A DNA stretch of 11,392 nucleotides from Bacteroidales bacterium (lineage in GTDB: Bacteria > Bacteroidota > Bacteroidia > Bacteroidales > Tenuifilaceae). Below are positions 5,842 through 11,392 of this stretch, piece after piece. Within the stretch, counting starts at the first letter, position 1. Every line of letters begins with the position of its first letter. The DNA lies in assembly GCA_008933525.1 (NCBI GenBank), contig WBUV01000062.1, positions 1 through 11,392 on the forward strand, in the 5' to 3' direction. The notes beneath the pieces were generated by a model that saw only the letters and a program-made list of their open reading frames with translations, made no database searches and was not told where the DNA came from. The translations under genes and the position numbers were made by a program.

Positions 5842-6819
5842 ATGGCAAATTTTGAAACAACTTATTTGGGATTAGCCCTAAAATCGCCCTTAATTGTTAG
5901 TAGTTCGGGGTTAAACTCGTCTATCGATAGAATTAAGAAGTACGAGGAAATGGGGGCAGGTGCAATTGTGCTAAAATCGCTTTTTGAGGAGCAAATAATG
6001 CACGAGGTCGATAACCTTGCTCAGTACTCCGACTATACCGAGGCTGTCGATTATCTTAAGAGTTATGTTACTGCAAACAATGTGCAGTCGTACATTGAGA
6101 TGATTAAGCAGACTAAAGCCGCTGTTAAAATTCCTGTAATAGCCAGTATTAACTGTGTAAGCGCATCGCAATGGGTAACATTTGCTTCTCAAATTCAACA
6201 GGCCGGAGCCGATGCGTTGGAGGTAAACGTATTTATGTTACCTACCGATGTTCGTAAAACTCCCGCAGAGTTGGAGGAGGTTTATTTCGCTTTAGCCGAT
6301 AAGTTAACTAAAATTGTTACCATTCCAGTTGTTTTTAAGTTAGGAAACCACTTCACCAATCCTCTTAGAATTATTGAGCAGTTGTGGTACAGAAAGGCTA
6401 AAGGTGTTGTGCTATTCAACCGTTTCTTCGAGCCCGATTTCGATATAAACACCATGAAGGTTGTTCCTGCTTCTGTATTGAGTAATCCTGCCGATTTAAG
6501 AAATACGTTACGTTGGGTTGGAATGGCTAACCATTTAGTGCCTAAAATTGATATCTCGGCATCAACTGGCGTTCACGATGGCGATGCTATGATTAAAATG
6601 ATACTTGCTGGAGCATCTTCGGTTCAGGTTTGCTCTGCAATATATAAGAATGGCCCACAGCATATTGCTACAATGCTAAATGCAATGGCCGATTGGATGA
6701 ACAAGAAGGGCTACAAGTCAATTAGCGATTTCAAAGGCTTAATGAACTATGGCAAAATTGAAAATCCATCGCATTACGAGCGTAGCCAATTTATGAAGTA
6801 CTACTCTAACTACGAATAG
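5842..6819 (+). CDS. Dihydroorotate dehydrogenase-like flavoprotein (cd04739 type)
   Basis: A 325-residue TIM-barrel protein resembling class 1 dihydroorotate dehydrogenases, of the type annotated in Bacteroidota as 'dihydroorotate dehydrogenase-like'. Visible parts are 'LKSPLIVSSSGLNSSID' (13-29), 'GAGAIVLKSLFEEQ' (38-51, with K45 at the FMN site), 'IPVIASINC' (97-105), 'ADALEVNVFMLPTD' (123-136), 'IPVVFKLGNH' (161-170), 'STGVHDGDAM' (241-250) and 'VQVCSAIYKNGP' (261-272). FMN binding is therefore likely. The NxSCPN loop that carries the catalytic cysteine of class 1A enzymes is replaced by NVFMLP, so oxidation of dihydroorotate should not be assumed. No signal peptide or membrane segment is seen. 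It follows yggS by 33 bases and ends before a strong terminator. The substrate is unknown. Confidence 0.88.
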   Translation: MANFETTYLGLALKSPLIVSSSGLNSSIDRIKKYEEMGAGAIVLKSLFEEQIMHEVDNLAQYSDYTEAVDYLKSYVTANNVQSYIEMIKQTKAAVKIPVIASINCVSASQWVTFASQIQQAGADALEVNVFMLPTDVRKTPAELEEVYFALADKLTKIVTIPVVFKLGNHFTNPLRIIEQLWYRKAKGVVLFNRFFEPDFDINTMKVVPASVLSNPADLRNTLRWVGMANHLVPKIDISASTGVHDGDAMIKMILAGASSVQVCSAIYKNGPQHIATMLNAMADWMNKKGYKSISDFKGLMNYGKIENPSHYERSQFMKYYSNYE

Positions 6820-6834
6820 TTGATATATAAAACC

Positions 6835-6872
6835 AAAACAAAGCCGATGGATTTTTCCATCGGCTTTGTTTT
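6835..6872. terminator. Strong bidirectional Rho-independent terminator
   Basis: The arms 6835-6850 (AAAACAAAGCCGATGG) and 6857-6872 pair perfectly over 16 bp around an ATTTTT loop. T-rich sequence lies on the plus-strand side, and the A-rich left arm gives a U-rich tail on the minus strand. It lies between the convergent DHOD-like gene and the minus-strand gene at 6918-7457 and can serve both. Confidence 0.92.
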
Positions 6873-6917
6873 TATATAATAGTGTCTGTTTTTTCTTACT
6901 TTCATCTTCCTACTCCT

Positions 6918-7457
6918 CTATCTTCCTCCGCCAAACTCCTCCATAACCAGAATCATTTGCTGAACCAGAGGTTGTTTATCTTTAGAGATTTTCTTAACCT
7001 CATTTTTTAAATATAAGGTGTATTCAGCAATCTTTTCGTCGCTGGTATTATCCAATGCATTCTCAATTACACTAAAAGCCTCAATACTGGTTTGGTAGTC
7101 CGCTTTGCAGAGCAAGTCCATGAACAGTTCAATTTCGTTGCTGAAATCTAACCTGCTTTGCCAGCATACCGAAACTAAGTGTGAAACATCGGACGAGTTT
7201 TTTTTCTCTTTAATTGTTTTGATGATTTCTACTGCAGCAGATTGATTTTTAATATCAACTAAGAAATTAACTACGGCTTCTTTCAGAACATCACTGCGCT
7301 TAGTGAAAAGTAGATGAATTATCGAATCAATCATATAATCTTCACCATTTTCTCTAAGTTCCTCCAGTGTGGAAATTATAAATTCATCGGAACCCTCCTT
7401 AAGGTTTTGCTCAAATATTGCTTTTTTAGTATTGATATTGCTGCTCTTGCTCTCCAT
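6918..7457 (-). CDS. Small all-helical HEAT-like repeat protein, hypothetical
   Basis: A 179-residue, acidic-basic mixed, apparently all-helical cytoplasmic protein. Helix pairs such as 'DEFIISTLEELRENGEDYMIDSIIHLLF' (24-51, split here: DEFIISTLEE then LRENGEDY then MIDSIIHLLF) and 'VLKEAVVNFLVDIKN' (57-71) have the spacing of HEAT/ARM repeats. The protein ends in 'MEEFGGGR'. No catalytic motif, signal peptide or membrane segment is visible, so a protein-binding scaffold is the only reasonable suggestion. The start at 7457 (MESKSSN) was preferred to an in-frame ATG at 7487, because a TACCTTTG promoter box at 7475-7482 lies inside the longer version. It is a single-gene unit, convergent with the DHOD-like gene and divergent from the lipoprotein gene at 7673. 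Confidence 0.7.
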   Translation of the reverse strand: MESKSSNINTKKAIFEQNLKEGSDEFIISTLEELRENGEDYMIDSIIHLLFTKRSDVLKEAVVNFLVDIKNQSAAVEIIKTIKEKKNSSDVSHLVSVCWQSRLDFSNEIELFMDLLCKADYQTSIEAFSVIENALDNTSDEKIAEYTLYLKNEVKKISKDKQPLVQQMILVMEEFGGGR

Positions 7458-7474
7458 TTTCAAATAATTTTTCA

Positions 7475-7482
7475 CAAAGGTA
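7475..7482 (-). promoter_or_regulatory. Probable -7 box of the helical-repeat protein gene
   Basis: On the minus strand TACCTTTG matches the Bacteroidota TAnnTTTG -7 consensus, 17 bases before the chosen ATG at 7457. No good TTTG box is found 17-23 bases upstream, so the assignment is tentative. Its position argues against the longer start at 7487. Confidence 0.4.
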
Positions 7483-7587
7483 ATCATTGTTGTAAGAGAA
7501 AAGTAAGGATTTGTAAGTTGACATAAAACAATTCGAAATAATTCAATAGAAATAAGTGTTAGTTTAGCTCTCCTTAAAAAAACATCT

Positions 7588-7622
7588 ATTTATATTGACT
7601 TTTTCAAATTTATATTAACTTT
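7588..7622 (+). repeat. Two 15-bp direct repeats with 20-bp period in a promoter region
   Basis: ATTTATATTGACTTT (7588-7602) and ATTTATATTAACTTT (7608-7622) differ at one base and are repeated with a 20-bp period, about two helical turns. They overlap the predicted -33 and -7 boxes of the following lipoprotein gene. They may be paired binding sites for a regulator on one face of the DNA, or a small tandem duplication in AT-rich sequence. Confidence 0.55.
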
Positions 7623-7623
7623 A
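7595..7623 (+). promoter_or_regulatory. Probable promoter of the lipoprotein / secreted protein pair
   Basis: TTG (7595-7597), 18 bases, then TAACTTTA (7616-7623) matches the Bacteroidota promoter pattern except for the last base of the -7 box. Transcription would begin near 7630, about 43 bases before the ATG at 7673. This argues against the upstream TTG codon at 7625 as translation start. The boxes fall in the two copies of a 15-bp direct repeat. Confidence 0.45.
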
Positions 7624-7672
7624 CTTGTTGAAAACATTAGACATTGTTATTTACCCGATAAAATCTGCTTGT

Positions 7673-8590
7673 ATGGTAATGGGATTAGCCAAAAATCCGT
7701 TAGTTTTACTGGGATTCGCACTTGCAATATTAGTGAGTGCTTGCAATACAGATAAAAACAAGGATAGTTCCTTGCAACTTAATGCCGAAGATCTCGAAGC
7801 TGATAGTTCTGCAACGGCCGGAATTCAGTCCGTGAAACAAATCTTTTACTCTTTGCCTTCTCCCTTGGAAACAGCGTTAATTCTTAAGCGTTCTGGAGCC
7901 AAGTATAATGAGGAAATTTTAAACCCAGTCGATAACCTTACCAAGTATAATACCAATAAGAGTATGGCTTTAAATCTTGGTATTTACAGTACAGATTTAA
8001 GCTACGCTAGTTTGTTTGACCAGACACAGGCAACCATAAAGTTTATGACGGCATCAAAGAAAATGGCTGAAAATTTGGGTATCCTAAACGCAATTGATAA
8101 TTCAGTAATTCAACGATTAGAGGAGAATGTTAATAATAGAGATGTAATAATGGAAACTATTTCTGAGACATTTCTCAATACTAATTCAATTCTAGAGGAG
8201 GACGATAGAGTTGCAATAGGCTCAATTATTCTTGTTGGAGGATGGCTAGAAGGATTGTATATTGCTACTTCGCTTGTTGAGGATGTGAAAAGTACGGACA
8301 ATGAGTTGGTTGACCGAATTGTAGACCAAAAATTTTCCTTGGAAACAGTGCTAAATCTTCTTAATCAGAATATCGATAATCCTGATGTTAAGGATATTCA
8401 CAATGATATTCTTGAATTAAAAAAGATTTACGACGAGGTTCAGATTTCTGTATCTAAGGTTGAAGTTGTTCAGGATAGTAAGAGTAAGGTAACAACGCTT
8501 AGCTCCAAAAATGTTGTGACGGTGAATCCTGCCGTTTTCAATAAGCTAAAACTTAAAGTTAAAGAATTGCGTACAAAGTATACTGCATAA
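7673..8590 (+). CDS. Putative lipoprotein of unknown function
   Basis: A 305-residue protein, counted from ATG 7673; ATG 7679 is equally possible. The N terminus is a signal peptide (KNPLVLLGFALAILVSAC), with lipobox VSAC and the lipidated cysteine at residue 24. The next residues, NTDKNKD, are only weakly like a surface export signal. The mature part is predominantly helical, with a conserved-looking central stretch 'ALNLGIYSTDLSYASLFDQ' (about 99-117), a glycine-containing hydrophobic segment 'AIGSIILVGGWLEGLYIA' (about 181-198), and heptad-like helices towards the C terminus ('DILELKKIYDEV', 'FNKLKLKVKELRTKY'). I do not recognise a named family. A TTG codon at 7625 would extend the frame but lies before the predicted transcription start. 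A small secreted protein gene follows after 10 bases, so the two are probably co-transcribed and both act in the envelope. Confidence 0.75.
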   Translation: MVMGLAKNPLVLLGFALAILVSACNTDKNKDSSLQLNAEDLEADSSATAGIQSVKQIFYSLPSPLETALILKRSGAKYNEEILNPVDNLTKYNTNKSMALNLGIYSTDLSYASLFDQTQATIKFMTASKKMAENLGILNAIDNSVIQRLEENVNNRDVIMETISETFLNTNSILEEDDRVAIGSIILVGGWLEGLYIATSLVEDVKSTDNELVDRIVDQKFSLETVLNLLNQNIDNPDVKDIHNDILELKKIYDEVQISVSKVEVVQDSKSKVTTLSSKNVVTVNPAVFNKLKLKVKELRTKYTA

Positions 8591-8600
8591 TTCAATAATT

Positions 8601-9038
8601 ATGAGATCATTTTCGTATATATTTATTCTAAGTTTGTTTTTGCTACTTCCATTTTTGGGCAATGCTCAGTGCAAAAACTTCGCCAAGAAGGTGTGTAAAC
8701 TAGAACTGAATCCCTATATTCACGATGGTAATTTTAATGCTGCTATTCTTACCGAAGGTGAAGATGCCGAACTATTTAAAACATTTTATGCAGGTCAGGA
8801 GTATCGAATTTCTGTTTGCGGTTCTGAATCTATTCCTACTGTTGAGTTTGTTGTTATGGATGTAGACAGGAAAGTGTTGTACACCAATGCCAAGAACAAT
8901 TTTGCTACATCATGGGATTTTAAGGTGGAGGCAACACAGCAGTTAATTATTGTAGTTAAAGTTCCCACATCGAACGATAAGAACACAGAAATACAGAGTG
9001 GTTGTGTCGCAATAATGTTTGGTCTTAAAACCGATTAG
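8601..9038 (+). CDS. Small secreted or periplasmic protein of unknown function
   Basis: A 145-residue protein with a clear type I signal peptide: MRSFSYIFILSLFLLLPFLG followed by NAQ, with cleavage probably after residue 22 or 23. The mature part is about 122 residues and contains four cysteines (24, 32, 73, 135), which could form two disulfides. The sequence looks like a beta-sandwich: 'FYAGQEYRISVCG' (62-74), 'TVEFVVMDVDRKVLY' (80-94), 'SWDFKVEATQQLIIVVKV' (104-121) and 'SGCVAIMFGLK' (133-143) read as successive strands. I do not recognise a named family. It follows the lipoprotein gene by 10 bases and precedes a strong terminator, so the pair forms a two-gene operon. Confidence 0.78.
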   Translation: MRSFSYIFILSLFLLLPFLGNAQCKNFAKKVCKLELNPYIHDGNFNAAILTEGEDAELFKTFYAGQEYRISVCGSESIPTVEFVVMDVDRKVLYTNAKNNFATSWDFKVEATQQLIIVVKVPTSNDKNTEIQSGCVAIMFGLKTD

Positions 9039-9056
9039 TTTAATAGGTTTAAACAT

Positions 9057-9090
9057 AATAATAAATGCCGCTTTTGCGGCTTTTATTATT
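9057..9090. terminator. Bidirectional Rho-independent terminator between the secreted protein gene and uvrA
   Basis: The arms AATAATAAATGCCGC (9057-9071) and GCGGCTTTTATTATT (9076-9090) pair with one mismatch around a TTTT loop. The A/T-rich base of the stem supplies a U-rich tail in both directions. It immediately abuts the uvrA stop codon (9091) and lies 18 bases after the secreted protein gene, so both convergent genes use it. Confidence 0.88.
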
Positions 9091-11392
9091 TTAGAGTTTA
9101 TCGTTTAAGAATTTTCCAGTATACGATGCTTCATGTGTTGCCAACTGCTCAGGTGTTCCCTCGAATACTAAATATCCTCCACCATCGCCGCCGTCGGGAC
9201 CTAAGTCTATAACCCAATCGGCACACTTTATTACATCTACATTGTGCTCAATAAGAATTATGCTATGCCCTTTTTCGATAAGCGCATCGAAAGCGGAAAG
9301 CAATTTTTTTATATCGTTAAAATGTAGTCCTGTTGTAGGCTCATCAAAAATGAAGAGTATAGATTGATTACTTTCATCCTTTTGCAGGAACGATGCAAGT
9401 TTTACACGTTGACTTTCGCCACCGCTCAACGTACTCGATGCCTGTCCTAGTTTGATATATCCCAAACCTACATCCTGCAATGGTTTTAAGCGCTCAACAA
9501 TTTTCCGTTCGGTTGATGTTTTTCCATTATCAAAGAACTCTATGGCTTGGTTTACAGTCATCTCAAGGATATCGAAAACATTGGCATCCTTGTATTTTAC
9601 CTCAAGCACTTCGTCCTTGAAACGCTTCCCTTTACAGCTTTCGCAAATAAGGGTGATATCGGCCATAAACTGCATCTCAACGTGAATTACACCCTCGCCT
9701 TGGCACTCCTCGCATCGGCCTCCTTCGACATTGAACGAGAAATGAGCAGGTTTAAAGCCACTCTTTACAGCGTATTGTTGCTCTGAGAGCAACTTACGAA
9801 CCTCATCCCATGCTTTTATATAGGTTACAGGGTTACTGCGCGATGATTTTCCAATAGGATTCTGGTCGACCATCTCAACCCCTTTAATCACTCTAAAATC
9901 GCCTTTAATAGCATCGAATTGGCCAGCCCTTTCGCCAGAACCAGTTAGCTGCTTTATTAGTGCAGGATAGAGAATTCCTTTGACCAATGTCGATTTTCCT
10001 GAACCACTAACTCCAGTTACAACAGTTAGTGCGTTTAGCGGAAATTTTACTGCGATGTTCTTGAGGTTATTCTCCCTTGCACCTAGTATTTCAATGCTGT
10101 TATTCCATTTACGACGCCTAGTTGGAACTGGTATTTTCACCTTTTGGGTAAGATACTTAGCCGTAAGGCTATTGTTAGCCTTGCTCAATCCTTCAATATC
10201 GCCTGCATAAACCACTTCGCCACCCAATCGGCCAGCGTATGGACCAATATCAATGATATAATCGGCCGAGCGCATTATCTCCTCATCGTGCTCAACAACA
10301 ACAACGGTGTTGCCAAGGTTCCGGAGTTCCTTTAGTACACCTATTAATAAATTCGTATCACGTGAGTGTAAGCCAATGCTAGGTTCATCCAGAATGTAAA
10401 GCGAACCCACCAAGCTACTTCCAAGCGATGTGGCCAAATTTATACGTTGCGACTCACCTCCCGAAAGCGTAGCCGATAAACGATTAAGTGTTAGGTAGCC
10501 TAGCCCAACATTATTCATATAGTCTAAACGGTTATTAATTTCCGTTAGGATACGTTTTGCAACACCAGCATCGTGCTCATCCAAATTCAACTCCTTGAAT
10601 ATCTCCGATAACTCAGAAATAGGAATGTTAACCATTTGCTGAATGGTGTAGTTGCTCACTTTAACGTACGAAGCCTCGGGGCGTAATCGAGAGCCCTTGC
10701 AGGCTGGGCAAACTGTTTTGCCCATATAGCGCGATAGCAGAACTCTGTACTGAATTTTGTACCTTTTTTCCTCCAGTTCCCTAAAGAAGCCATTGATTCC
10801 TGTAAAATGGCGTGTGCCATCCCAGAGTGTTCGTTTCTGTTCCTCGGATAGTTGGTAGTAGGGTTTGTGGATAGGAAAGTCGTACTTGGAGGCGTGCTCA
10901 ATTACCTTATCCTTGTACCAGCTCATACTTTCACCTTTCCAGCATGCAATGGCTTCTTCGTAAATTGATAGTCCTCTGTTGGGAACCACCAAGTCCTCAT
11001 CAATTCCAATTACTTTACCGTAGCCTTCACATTTTGGGCAGGCGCCAAGCGGACTGTTAAAGCTGAAAAGATGCTCGGTTGGTTCCTCAAACTTAATTCC
11101 GTCAATCTCAAAAATGTTGGAGAAGTGCTCCTCCAAAACCTTATCGTCCAGATGAATTTTAAGCAAGCAAAACCCGTTGCCTTCGGCAAATGCTGTTTGA
11201 ATGGAATCGGCAATTCGGCTGAGGAAATCCTCCTCGTGCGAAACTGCAAAACGGTCGATAACCAAGCGTAATTCTGCCCCTGAAATGTTGATTAATTCTC
11301 GAATTTTATCCTCATCAATCCTTACAGTTTGGTCGCCCACTTCTACGCGTGTAAAACCTTCGCGGGCAAGTTCATCGAGCCTTGCTTTTGGG
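9091..11392 (-). CDS. uvrA: Excinuclease ABC subunit A, 5' end outside the window
   Basis: The frame is open to the window edge and 766 codons are visible; about 170 N-terminal residues, including the first Walker A, are outside. UvrA is the damage-sensing ATPase of nucleotide excision repair and works as a dimer with UvrB. Visible parts in order, numbered from the GTG codon at 11338-11340: UvrB-binding region (about 1-90), CPKC (101-104), insertion domain, CPAC (211-214), first ABC signature LSGGESQR (292-299), Walker B YILDEPSIGL (315-324), second Walker A GVSGSGKST (443-451), DNA-contact segment GKSSRSNPVTY (497-507), C4 zinc module CEEC...CESC (543-569), second signature LSGGESQR (638-645), and Walker B FIFDEPTTGL (663-672). 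The end GTPEQLA...FLNDKL is typical. The CxxC pair that usually precedes the FSFN segment is replaced by FEIDGIKF. The protein looks intact in the visible part. Confidence 0.97.
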   Translation of the reverse strand, partial: PKARLDELAREGFTRVEVGDQTVRIDEDKIRELINISGAELRLVIDRFAVSHEEDFLSRIADSIQTAFAEGNGFCLLKIHLDDKVLEEHFSNIFEIDGIKFEEPTEHLFSFNSPLGACPKCEGYGKVIGIDEDLVVPNRGLSIYEEAIACWKGESMSWYKDKVIEHASKYDFPIHKPYYQLSEEQKRTLWDGTRHFTGINGFFRELEEKRYKIQYRVLLSRYMGKTVCPACKGSRLRPEASYVKVSNYTIQQMVNIPISELSEIFKELNLDEHDAGVAKRILTEINNRLDYMNNVGLGYLTLNRLSATLSGGESQRINLATSLGSSLVGSLYILDEPSIGLHSRDTNLLIGVLKELRNLGNTVVVVEHDEEIMRSADYIIDIGPYAGRLGGEVVYAGDIEGLSKANNSLTAKYLTQKVKIPVPTRRRKWNNSIEILGARENNLKNIAVKFPLNALTVVTGVSGSGKSTLVKGILYPALIKQLTGSGERAGQFDAIKGDFRVIKGVEMVDQNPIGKSSRSNPVTYIKAWDEVRKLLSEQQYAVKSGFKPAHFSFNVEGGRCEECQGEGVIHVEMQFMADITLICESCKGKRFKDEVLEVKYKDANVFDILEMTVNQAIEFFDNGKTSTERKIVERLKPLQDVGLGYIKLGQASSTLSGGESQRVKLASFLQKDESNQSILFIFDEPTTGLHFNDIKKLLSAFDALIEKGHSIILIEHNVDVIKCADWVIDLGPDGGDGGGYLVFEGTPEQLATHEASYTGKFLNDKL

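Noticed and set aside
7625..7672. TTG start for the lipoprotein at 7673
   Set aside because: It would place 16 extra residues before a normal lipoprotein signal peptide, and it falls right after the predicted -7 box.
9091..11392. Possibility that this is the shorter UvrA2-type paralog
   Set aside because: The visible N-terminal part includes sequence corresponding to the UvrB-binding region, which UvrA2-type proteins lack; the missing 5' end prevents full proof.
1..11392. Mobile elements, CRISPR arrays, tRNA or rRNA genes
   Set aside because: No transposase, integrase, regularly spaced repeat set, cloverleaf or conserved rRNA segment was seen on either strand.

Overview
The window reads as chromosomal DNA of a Bacteroidota bacterium, most likely a Bacteroidales relative. 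The AT-rich composition, Bacteroidota-type vegetative promoters (TTTG then TAnnTTTG, e.g. TAATTTTG at 5106-5113), a lipoprotein with a C-QKDEDD surface-export-like signal, an ECF sigma factor next to a membrane-anchored beta-barrel protein, and a cd04739-type dihydroorotate-dehydrogenase-like protein all point that way. No tRNA, rRNA, CRISPR array, insertion sequence or phage gene was seen. Genes are in small units separated by clear hairpin terminators.

Layout. (1) 1-1364: end of a palindromic repeat, a DUF1015 gene (plus strand) and its terminator. (2) 1391-4910, all minus strand: an extracytoplasmic-function (ECF) sigma module. In transcription order it has lipoprotein A (4856-4110), the ECF sigma factor (4091-3555), a predicted anti-sigma protein with a C-terminal beta-barrel-like domain (3541-2330), a 134-bp gap, lipoprotein B (2195-1461) and a terminator. 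(3) 4911-5130: divergent intergenic region with a very short signal-peptide-like ORF and the yggS promoter. (4) 5131-6872: yggS (PLP homeostasis protein) and a DHOD-like flavoprotein, closed by a strong bidirectional hairpin. (5) 6918-7457, minus: small helical-repeat-like protein. (6) 7588-9038, plus: a putative lipoprotein and a small secreted protein, 10 bp apart, with a repeat-containing promoter. (7) 9057-11392, minus: a bidirectional terminator and most of uvrA, whose 5' end lies beyond the window.

The main discovery is in region 2. The gaps upstream of lipoprotein A and lipoprotein B carry the same promoter-like string, ATTCCAACCT-N15-CGTCT, with 15 identical bases at identical spacing and the AAC...CGTC architecture typical of ECF sigma promoters. 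The simplest model is that the encoded sigma factor drives its own operon and, separately, lipoprotein B. The two lipoproteins look like distant paralogs, and both have charged +2 to +5 residues resembling the Bacteroidota surface lipoprotein export signal. The predicted anti-sigma protein could physically link the cytoplasm, inner membrane and possibly the outer membrane. Together this suggests a self-contained envelope-sensing regulon whose outputs are two surface lipoproteins. Function and signal are unknown.
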